Assembly: GCA_007449985.2 (NCBI GenBank)
Contig: VIIQ02000128.1
Location: forward strand, 1-64,000
Origin: Desmodesmus armatus
Lineage: Eukaryota > Chlorophyta > Chlorophyceae > Sphaeropleales > Scenedesmaceae
Direction: 5' to 3'
Length of the DNA: 64,000 nt
The number at the start of each line of letters is the position of its first letter. The stretch's first letter is position 1. A model generated the notes under the pieces. It was not told where the DNA came from and searched no databases. It worked only from the letters and a program-made list of their open reading frames with translations. The position numbers were made by a program, and so were the translations under genes. Below are positions 1 to 8,036 of this stretch, in pieces.

Positions 1-2
1 CT

Positions 3-221
3 ATCCGGCGCGTAAAGCGCTGGAGCGGGTGGGGGGTGGAGCACTGGTCTGCATATGCTGCTCACTCGCTGCGGCGTGGTGGTGCTACACACGCAGCCGC
101 ACAGGGTGTGCCCCTCCGCTACATCATGTTGCTAGGCCGCTGGAAGTCAGATGTTGTGCGGGAGTACGTCTACTATACTCCTACACAGGTACTGCACGCC
201 TCTCGGCTCATGTTGGAGTGA
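3..221 (+). CDS. Tyrosine recombinase, C-terminal fragment (5' end outside window)
   Basis: The open frame enters from the left edge and ends with TGA at about 219-221. It shows the C-terminal active-site layout of tyrosine recombinases: HSLRRGGATHAAAQG (the H-x-x-R box), then GRWKSD (the H/W box), then VREYVYYTP with the candidate nucleophilic tyrosine. The 'HSLRRGGAT' form is typical of the recombinases of DIRS, PAT and Crypton-type eukaryotic elements, which cut and join DNA through a covalent 3'-phosphotyrosine. Only about 70 residues are visible, so the element class cannot be fixed. The gypsy-type element 4 kb downstream has its own DDE integrase and lies between well-defined ends, so this fragment is not part of it. 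Confidence 0.8.
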   Translation: MRRVKRWSGWGVEHWSAYAAHSLRRGGATHAAAQGVPLRYIMLLGRWKSDVVREYVYYTPTQVLHASRLMLE

Positions 222-2139
222 CGTCTGTTTGTGCTCTTGGATACCTGGGTGTGGTATTGGTGTGTGGAGATGGTATTGTACATGTCCAAGGATAGCGATG
301 TAATGAGTATGGCAAGGATTGCTGAGTGAGATGATTGATAGTGTGATACAGAGCTAAGAGAATGCAGTCTGTGACTCTGTTAAGTATCTGTGATGTGTAA
401 CAAGCGTCTTCTGACAGTATCCTTACATGCTAGGCTAGTGATCAGTGAGGAAAAGGATGTCAGGAGATTCTGTGACAGTAACGTTTGAATGCGGTGGAAG
501 GAGACTGGTACCCGTACCCGGATCGCATATAACGCATGTAACACCTTCAATGCCTTGATTACCCTCACGTCACCTTGCTAACTTCACTGTATGTGCTGCA
601 ACAGCGACAACTGACGCACTGTGTGAGAGTGTGATGTCACGACTGTGTGAGCAGCATGTGGCATCGAGCAAGCGGACGTAGGTTTGCGCCAACTGATGGT
701 GGTCAAAAGGGCTGATGAAAACTGTGACGTACATCAGATCAGATCAAAGCAAAGTTGTGAAGCAGTCTGGGTTCCGTTTGTCAAACACAACAAACATCAG
801 AAAGCTGCGTAAGCTGCGCGAGATGGGGTCCTATTAGTACACTTGCAAGGGTGACTGTTTGCAAGGTCCAGCACAACCCTAAGCCTGGGGTGCCTCAGTG
901 AGGGGGGGGGGCGTGAAAGTTCTGCATATCCCTCGCCCCTTTTCTTCTTGTCAAGACCCTTGTGATTTGTGCGGCTGGACAATGGAGAGGGGGTACTCAG
1001 TCTGCCGCACTTAGGCCTGTACTTTCATGACATGTTATAGAACGGCTGACGCCCAGCTGGCGTTAGTGCTGGATCATTTCCCTTCGACTTCATTGATGGA
1101 TAGAAAGATGCATTGCTGCAGTGTTGCAGCTGTCCATCTGCTGATTTTTGTTGCTGGGACTGAGGGGATTGTCCCGGTGGGTCAAGGGTGATACCTTATA
1201 GCATCCCAGCTCCCATGTCGTACAGCACTCCGACCTGAACTTCGGTGGGTTTTGAAGGCCCCCAGGTGTGCCCTGGGGAGTGAGTGGGGCCAGGAGTGCC
1301 ATCACCTTAGCCCTCGAGCATGCATGAGATGCCGTCCTTACATGATGCGAGGCCAATGGGAGGAATCCTATGGCGTTACAATACAAAGGGGGTGCAATGC
1401 ATTCTTTCTTTCTTTTTGCTTGCGTGCTGCTGCTGTCCAGAGGAAGCCCATAGGGTGCTGCTGCTAGCGCCCCTTCAAGGCCCTTCAAGGCCCACAAGGC
1501 TTGTCGGGCTAGTTGAATATAGCAATGCAGTTTTGACCACTCACGATCCCACATCAACACCGTAGAAATGGCACTTGTGGTCGATTGCCAATGTCAGTCA
1601 TGTTGCAATTGCGACTTGCAAGTCAGTTCAAGGTCGGTCGGACAACTGCTGTCTGCAGACCTTGTAACCATCACCACATCCTCATGTTTTCAAGGTGATG
1701 ACCTGCATAGGAAGAACTTTGGCGAGGGGCCATCCCATCGACCACGGCTAGGACATTCTTATCACCTCTGTTGGCAATGAGATGCTTTCTAGACCCAGGC
1801 GCAACGCATGCCCTTGTGCTAGGATCGTACTGTTTACTGCAACATGTGCATGTGCATTCTGGATAGGCCCAGGCGATGTGATGTTCTATGGGGTTGGCAA
1901 CTACGTGGGTGCTACATGCATCTCGGCCGATAGCTACACGGGCTATGCCTCTATGCTATGCTATGCTATGCCATCTCGTGCACTTAGATAGTACGCTTGG
2001 GGATTTTAGGGTTGGTTTTCATCCTCACAAAAGCGTCAGGCTTCTCTGTTTTGATCCTCAGTATGTTGTTCCTTCTGGGTTGTTGTGCTATCTCCGTGAT
2101 ATCAGTGAATGGCTGGCATGAGCTCTTGAGTTTCATAGC
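222..2139. other. No gene recognised; low-complexity spacer
   Basis: Both strands were read. Short open frames occur, the longest on the minus strand at about 1090-1560, but none shows a recognisable domain or exon structure. A short ATGCT-type microsatellite lies near 1948-1975. The text near 1925-1945 already resembles the satellite motif 'gatagctacacgggctatg', so decayed satellite may begin here. The left part may be the 3' untranslated or terminal region of the element that carried the tyrosine recombinase. Confidence 0.5.
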
Positions 2140-4105
2140 TACAGGTGTAACTTTGATTTGATTTGATGCCTAAAACTGTGCGCCTTGTGCGGCTAGCATG
2201 GTCCATCTCCATTGGCTGCATGTCACGTGTGCTGTGCCCACCATCGTTGTTTATGGTGCACATGTGTGCATGTCCATCGACGACAAGTGTTGTGCGGTGA
2301 GGGTGGGTCCACCCCACTCCCTCACAGTTTGTGTTGTCAATAAGATGGTCTATCTAGGCTGATTGCTACGCGGGCTATGCCTAAAACTGTGCGCCTTGTG
2401 CGGTTGACAAGGTTCAACTCCATTGGCTGCACGTCACGTGTGTTGTGCCCTCCATCGTTGTTCATGGTGCGCATGTGTGCATGTCCATTGGCGGCATGAG
2501 CTACGTGAAAAGCTTTGGTGGCGTGGTGAGGGTGGGTCCTCCCCCCCCCCCCCCCCCCCCCTCCGTTTTTGCTGTCAATTATGGTGGTTATCAGGCGGAC
2601 AGCTACGCGGGCTGTGCCTAAAGTTATGCGCCTTGTGCGGCTGGCATGGTTCATCTCCATGCTACATGCAATGTGTTGTGCCCTCCATCGTTGTTCATGG
2701 TGCTCATGTGTGCATGTCCTTTGGCGGCATGAGCTACGTGAAAAGCTTTGGTGGCGTGGTGAGGGTGGGTCCTCCCCCCCTCACCTTGCCGTTTTTGCTG
2801 GCAATCATGGTGGTTATGGGGCCGATAGCTACGCGGGCAGTGCCCAAAACTGTGCGCCTTATGCGGCTGGCATGGTCCATCTCCATTGGCTACATGTCAC
2901 ATGTGCTGTGCCCACCATTGCTGTTCATGGTGTACATGTGTGCATGTCCATCGGCGACAAGCGTTGTGTGGTGTGGGTGGATCCACCCCCCCCCCCCCCG
3001 GTCGTTTTTGCTGTCAATAAGGTGGTCTATCTAGGCCAATAGCTACGCGGGCTGTGCCTAAAACTATGCGCCTTGTGCAGCTTGCATGGTCCATCTCCAT
3101 TGGCTACATGTCACGTGTGCTGTGTCCACCATCGCTGTTCATGGTGCAAATGCGTGCATGTCCATCGACGACAAGTGTTGTGCGGTGAGGGTGGGTCCAC
3201 CCCACTCCCTCACAGTTTGTGTTGTCAATAAGATGGTCTATCTAGGCTGATTGCTGCGCGGGCTATGCCTAAAACTGTGCGCCTTGTGCGGTTGACATGG
3301 TCCAACTCCATTGGCTGCACGTCACGTGTGCTATGCCCACCATCGTTGTTCATGGTGCGCATGTGTGCATGTCCATCGGCCACAAGTGTTGCGTGGTGAG
3401 GGTGGGTCCACCCCACACCCCTGCAATTTGTATTGTCAATCAAGGTGGTCTATCTAGGCCGATAGCTACACGGGCTGTGCCTAAAACTGTGCGCCTTGTG
3501 CGGCAGGCATGTTCCAACTCCATTGGCTACATGTCATGTGTGCTGTGCCTTCCATTGTTGTTCGTGGATCATGTGTGTGCATGTTCATTGGCGGCATGTG
3601 CTTAACAACAATCTTAGGTGGCGTGGTGAGGGTGGGTCCTCCCCCCCTCACCTTGCCGTTCTTGCTGGCAATCATGGTGGTTATGGGGCCGATAGCTACG
3701 CGGGCAGTGCCCAAAACTGTGCGCCTTATGCGGCTGGCATGGTCCATCTCCATTGGCTACATGTCACATGTGCTGTGCCCACCATTGCTGTTCATGGTGT
3801 ACATGTGTGCATGTCCATCGGCGACAAGTGTTGTGTGGTGTGGGTGGATCCACCCCACCCCACCCCCCGTCGTTTTTGCTGTCAATAAGGTGGTCTATCT
3901 AGGCCAATAGCTACGCGGGCTGTGCCTAAAACTATGCGCCTTGTGCAGCTTGCATGGTCCATCTCCATTGGCTACATGTCACGTGAACTATGCCCACCAT
4001 CGTTGTTCATGGTGCAAATGTGTGCATGTCCATCGGCCACAAGTGTTGCGTGGTGAGGGTGGGTCCACCCAACACCCCTGCAATTTGTATTGTCAATCAA
4101 GGTGG
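2140..4105. repeat. Tandem satellite array, left block (about 9 units)
   Basis: Units of about 205-240 bp repeat head to tail. Each starts near 'tagctacgcgggctgtgcc' and runs through 'aaaactgtgcgccttgtgc', 'tccatctccattggctacat', 'gtgtgcatgtccatcgg', 'gtggtgagggtgggtcc', a C-rich tract and 'gttgtcaataaggtggtcta'. Starts fall near 2148, 2362, 2600, 2826, 3040, 3253, 3463, 3692 and 3907. Two unit types alternate. One carries 'ggcgacaagtgttgtg' before the C tract; the longer one carries 'catgagctacgtgaaaagct'. Open frames of 70-200 codons in the array only reflect repeated sequence and are not called as genes. The block stops in mid-unit at the gypsy insertion. Confidence 0.95.
4102..4105. repeat. 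Target-site duplication, left copy (GTGG)
   Basis: An intact satellite unit reads 'caaggtggtctatctagg'. At the left junction it is 'caaggtgg' followed by the element, and at 11182 it resumes as 'gtggtctatctagg'. GTGG is therefore present on both sides, as expected from integration by a DDE integrase. If the first T of the element is assigned to the flank, the duplication is 5 bp (GTGGT). Confidence 0.85.
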
Positions 4106-4226
4106 TGTAGTGCAGGGTCACTGCACAGTGTAGGTATGGTGTCAGCCGGGTTCTGGCTGTACCCTACTGTCACCTGGCCCTGGGTGCCTATACCTGCCAG
4201 CCTGTGCAGTGCACCTTGATCGGGTG
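4106..4226 (+). repeat. Terminal repeat A1 of the gypsy-type element
   Basis: This 121 bp block is identical to 10494-10614, and similarity continues for about 10 more bases with two mismatches. It can fold on itself: 'agggtcactgcacag' near its start pairs with 'ctgtgcagtgcacct' near its end (13 of 15), and an inner 'aggtat' pairs with 'atacct'. It defines the left end of the insertion. Confidence 0.93.
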
Positions 4227-4315
4227 ATTGTAGTCAACAACACTGTCTGGTCCACATTCTCGGTTCTGTTTCGTGTTTCGGTTCTGTTGCCATCGTCAAA
4301 ATTACGTGGCTGCCT

Positions 4316-7171
4316 TTGTCGCTGTACATCTGTTTGGTCTCTGAGTTCCTTCTAATCGAACACGTGCGTATTATTGGGGGGAACTACGGGAGTGACGCAG
4401 CTAGCCCAGTCGCCTCGGCGGGTGCTGCACGTGCCTTCTCCCCCAGCAATCCATTTGCTGCTGCCTCCCCCAACACACCTTCAGGGGAGGTCCAGCAGCA
4501 GCAGCAGCAGCAGCAGGGTGTTCCGGCTCACAGCAGTGCGGCCCAGCAGTCGTCCCAGCTGCAGCCACAGCATCCCGCTCCCAGTGCACCAGCAGACAGC
4601 GACGACCGCAGCAGCAGCAGCGGCAGCAGGCATCCGGGCATGCTGAAGGAGGCGCGGGAGCTGCTGCCCAAGCTGACCAAAAGCATGACCGTGCCCCAAT
4701 GGCGGGGTATGGTGGATCAGGCGATGATAGCAGTGCGGGAGATGATGCCCACAGCACGGTTTACAACGCGGGAATTTGCCATCCTGCTGCGTGCCCGAAT
4801 CGACTCCTCTCTGAACTCGGAGCTGGCAAACCTGTCGGCAGAAGCAACCACCAGCGTCGACAGCCTCTTTGCAGCCCTGTCAGTGCTTCTGCCATCTGAT
4901 GAGCAGGACCTGCAGCGGCGTCTCGACGACCTGCCACCTCAGAGCACAGAGCAGGCCGAGGTAATCGCAGGTACAATCTACAAGGCATACCAGGGGGCCC
5001 GGGTGCCGCTACCTGAGGGGGTTGAGCGCTACCAGCTGTTTGCGCTCAAGTATGCCACCCAGGCAGCCCTGTTCATCCAGCAGGCCCTGAGGACTGTCGC
5101 GCCCGGCAAGGCCTTTGGTTGGAACGACTTCCTTGCCATCTGCCGGCAGTACGACTCAGCCCAGCCTCGGCAGCAGCGGTCTGGTCGGCAGCAGTCTGGC
5201 CAGCAGCAGCAGCAGTCGGGCCAGCAGCAGCAGTCCGGTCAGCAGTCCGGCCAGCGCCAGTCCGGCCAGCAGTACCAAGCGCCCGGTGGGCGTCAGCAGC
5301 AGCAGCAGGGGTCCAGGCACGTGCGCTTTGCGCCTGCCGCCAATGGCACCTCATATGAGGAGGAGCGCAGCTACGGCTCTTCCTCACCAAGACAGCAGGG
5401 TGGGAGTAGTTTCCGGGGCGGCCGTGGGGGCCGTTCGGGCTACAACAACAGCAATGGCGGCAGCAGCAGCTCTGCGCCACCTTACAACAGCAACCCCTTT
5501 GCCGACACTCCAGGTGACTACGGCGGTCACTATGGGGGCTCGGGACCAACAGCAGGTGGGGTGCGGTACAGCAGCTTCCTGGCAGGGGCAGTGGTGAGGC
5601 CCGATTTCGCTCCAGCGGCTGGGTCCACCAGCATCTCGCCCCTGGCAGCGCGCAGCAGCAGCGGTCTGGCCGCTGTTTCAGCCAAGTCCGCGGGGCGCAG
5701 TGTGCCTCGTGCAGCAGCCGCTGTCAGCAGGTCTATCTCTGGCGCAGCACTGGGCTCCCTGTTGATGTCAGGCCCACCTCTCAACAGCGCAGCTGGCGTC
5801 GGCAGCACAGGCAGTGCCATCAGCAGGTCGGGGCTGTCTGAAATCACACCAGCAGACGAGGACTGCCCCGCCTACAGCAGCAGCGGTGGCAGTGCCCGTT
5901 TGTCTGCTGGGCAGTCTACCCACAACAGCAGCAGCAGTAGCAGCGGCCCTTGCGCCGCTGCCCCTTCTTACAGTCCCGGCGAGCGGCTCACGTCAGAGGC
6001 CTTCTTCAGCCTTGTGCAGGCAATTTCAGCAGCAACACAGGCCCCACTGGCAGCGACAGCAGCAGCTGCCACGTCAGTGCCGCCAGTGCGCAGCCGTAAG
6101 CCACGGGGCGCTGAGCGTGTGGTGTCGGAGTCACCAAAAGATGCAGCAGCAGCGCCCGCCCCGGACCCTACGTTAGTGCGTCTGCAGCACCAGCTGCGCA
6201 ACCTCCAGACCCCAATGTCCATGCAGACCCTCATTGCTACGGTCAGCGCTCCTGGTTTGGAGCAACTGCGGGCGGTGCTCACCCAGCTGGGCGAGGTGTT
6301 GGGCCTCCCCACTGGCTCATACGTCCCAGTAGCCGCTGGTGTTCTGGGCGCCCTGGCGGCCTCTATACTGCAGACCAGCAGTATCGACGAGGCTCCGGCA
6401 TCCCCCGTGCAGCACCCCGGCAGCCCTGCAGGTTTGGCTTCAGGCGCCCTGCCTTACAGCAGCCTGGCAGCGGCAGTACGCAGCGATGGCAGTAGCAGCG
6501 GCTCTGCGCCCGCTGCTGGTCCCTCTCGCATCAGCAGCAGCAGCAGCAGCAGCCCCCGCGCGTCAGGACCGCCACCTCCTGCCACGCCTTACAAGGATGC
6601 AGTGCAGTCGGAGGTGGTCACTGTCCCGTTTACCACACCCATCACGGTGACAGGTGGGGTTCAGGGGCGCCACTTTGGGACGGTTCTCGACATTGGGTGT
6701 ACTTACTCAATCATGAACAAACCGTGGCTGCGCAAGAACAGCCATGTGTTCTTTTACCCCGGCAGCCCTGTGGAGCTGCTGGCCTTCGAGCCGCCCGCCC
6801 CCTCCCTGGGTGTCATGCTGGGCGACACACGCAGCCAGGCGACACACCTGCTGCGCAACGTGCCTCTAGAGCTGGGTGACGGCATCTACAGGGTCAACTT
6901 CCTGGTCATGCCGCACTCCATGTTTGACGTGGCGCTTGGGCTTGAGTTTATGGACGCATACGCGGCGCGTGTGTCCACCAAGGCTTACGGGCTGCCCGGC
7001 ACGGGCCCCCAGCTATACATCCCTACCCCGCGCTCCTTCTGCCGCCGCAGCCTGCAGCAGTCCTGGCCCGCCGGGCAGGCCTTCTACCACAACAAGGTAC
7101 CGGGCCACTTCACCATCAGCAAGCAGCGTTACAACGCTGTGCAGGTGGCGCCCAGCTCCCTCTCTGCCTAG
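4316..7171 (+). CDS. Gag-like protein with C-terminal aspartic protease (gypsy-type element)
   Basis: The single frame encodes up to 951 residues and ends with TAG. The true start is unclear: the frame opens with TTG, and the first internal ATG is much later, at about 4639. Residues of about 110-290 form a helical, capsid-like region (for example near KSMTVPQWRGMVDQAM). They are followed by Gln-, Ser- and Gly-rich low-complexity sequence with an RGG-like patch (FRGGRGGRSGY) that may bind RNA in place of a CCHC zinc knuckle; none is visible. The C-terminal part (about residues 770-900) looks like a retropepsin: HFGTVLDIGCTYSIMN carries D-I-G where D-S/T-G is usual, and LGLEFMDAY follows later. 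The protease would cut the polyprotein. The minus-strand open frames across this stretch are shadows of the CAG-rich sequence. Confidence 0.85.
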   Translation: MSLYICLVSEFLLIEHVRIIGGNYGSDAASPVASAGAARAFSPSNPFAAASPNTPSGEVQQQQQQQQGVPAHSSAAQQSSQLQPQHPAPSAPADSDDRSSSSGSRHPGMLKEARELLPKLTKSMTVPQWRGMVDQAMIAVREMMPTARFTTREFAILLRARIDSSLNSELANLSAEATTSVDSLFAALSVLLPSDEQDLQRRLDDLPPQSTEQAEVIAGTIYKAYQGARVPLPEGVERYQLFALKYATQAALFIQQALRTVAPGKAFGWNDFLAICRQYDSAQPRQQRSGRQQSGQQQQQSGQQQQSGQQSGQRQSGQQYQAPGGRQQQQQGSRHVRFAPAANGTSYEEERSYGSSSPRQQGGSSFRGGRGGRSGYNNSNGGSSSSAPPYNSNPFADTPGDYGGHYGGSGPTAGGVRYSSFLAGAVVRPDFAPAAGSTSISPLAARSSSGLAAVSAKSAGRSVPRAAAAVSRSISGAALGSLLMSGPPLNSAAGVGSTGSAISRSGLSEITPADEDCPAYSSSGGSARLSAGQSTHNSSSSSSGPCAAAPSYSPGERLTSEAFFSLVQAISAATQAPLAATAAAATSVPPVRSRKPRGAERVVSESPKDAAAAPAPDPTLVRLQHQLRNLQTPMSMQTLIATVSAPGLEQLRAVLTQLGEVLGLPTGSYVPVAAGVLGALAASILQTSSIDEAPASPVQHPGSPAGLASGALPYSSLAAAVRSDGSSSGSAPAAGPSRISSSSSSSPRASGPPPPATPYKDAVQSEVVTVPFTTPITVTGGVQGRHFGTVLDIGCTYSIMNKPWLRKNSHVFFYPGSPVELLAFEPPAPSLGVMLGDTRSQATHLLRNVPLELGDGIYRVNFLVMPHSMFDVALGLEFMDAYAARVSTKAYGLPGTGPQLYIPTPRSFCRRSLQQSWPAGQAFYHNKVPGHFTISKQRYNAVQVAPSSLSA

Positions 7172-7223
7172 AGCAGTAGGGTGCCGCTTCAGAGTGTCTT
7201 AGTGTTGTTCTCGTCCGTTGTCA

Positions 7224-8036
7224 ATGTCTGTTGTTCATGAGTCTTTTGTGGAGCCCGCCTCCGAGCGTGGCCTGCCCTCTGAGGCAGATGTTGAGGCAGT
7301 CATGGCCGCTTTGCAGTTGCAGCGGGAGCGTTATGCTCACCTCACTGATGAGCAGTTTCACCGGCTGCAAGTCTTGTTGTTTGCTTATGTGGATATCTTT
7401 TCTGTGGATGGGGCCTCTTTTGGGTGTGTGGCTCGGGATAAAGAGTTCTATCATCGCATCCCAACGGGTGATGCTCGCCCTATTACTCAGCGCCCTTACA
7501 AGCTGAGTTATGCACAGGCTGTGTGGCTCAAGGGTGAATTGGATCGGCTGCTCCAGTTGGGGGTCATTCGCCCCAGCAGTAGTCCGTGGATGTCCCCTGT
7601 TGTGATTGTGCCCAAGCCGAATGGGAGCTGGCGGTTGTGTGTTGACATGCGCTTGCTCAACAAGTGTACAGAGGCAGACCCCTACCCCCTCCCTACTGTT
7701 GAGGAGATGCATGCGGCTATGGGCGGTTGTGCCCTGTGGTCGAAGATGGATTTTGTGAGTGGGTTTTGGCAGGTGGAGATCCATCCTGACGACTGCCACA
7801 AGTGTGGTCTCACCACCCCTCATGGCAACTTTGAGTTTGTGCGTATGGTTATGGGCATGCAGTCGGCTCCCTCCACGTTTCAGCGTCTCATGGACACCAT
7901 GCTGGCGGGAGTGGAGCATGCTAAAACGTATATTGACGATACTTTTACCTTTACGCCTGACTTTGACAGTCAGATTGCGGCTCTTGAGCGTGTTTTTGAG
8001 CGCACCAGGGAGTACAAGCTCACCATGAACCCCTGA
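7224..8036 (+). CDS. Pol, 5' part: reverse transcriptase palm (gypsy-type element)
   Basis: This frame starts at ATG 7224, in a different frame from Gag and 53 bp after its stop. The reverse transcriptase shows the conserved blocks in order: ITQRPYKLSYAQ, a primer-grip-like WMSPVVIVPKPNGSWRLCVD, LLNKCTEADPYPLP, WSKMDFVSGFWQVEIHPDD, GNFEFVRMVMGMQSAPSTFQ, and the catalytic YIDD at about 7930. The enzyme copies the element RNA to DNA. The frame stops at TGA 8034-8036, right after a run of four C in '..aaccccTGA'. Stepping back one base gives CTG AAG TGC and the thumb/connection sequence continues without loss. This is either a single-base deletion or a -1 slip on C-CCC. Confidence 0.9.
   Translation: MSVVHESFVEPASERGLPSEADVEAVMAALQLQRERYAHLTDEQFHRLQVLLFAYVDIFSVDGASFGCVARDKEFYHRIPTGDARPITQRPYKLSYAQAVWLKGELDRLLQLGVIRPSSSPWMSPVVIVPKPNGSWRLCVDMRLLNKCTEADPYPLPTVEEMHAAMGGCALWSKMDFVSGFWQVEIHPDDCHKCGLTTPHGNFEFVRMVMGMQSAPSTFQRLMDTMLAGVEHAKTYIDDTFTFTPDFDSQIAALERVFERTREYKLTMNP

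Noticed and set aside
1090..1560. 156-codon minus-strand open frame
   Set aside because: No recognisable motif, no splice partners, and ordinary composition. It is likely chance.
4401..6312. Minus-strand and alternative-frame open frames over the Gag region
   Set aside because: They are antisense or shifted readings of CAG-rich Gag DNA (poly-Ala, poly-Cys, poly-Leu).
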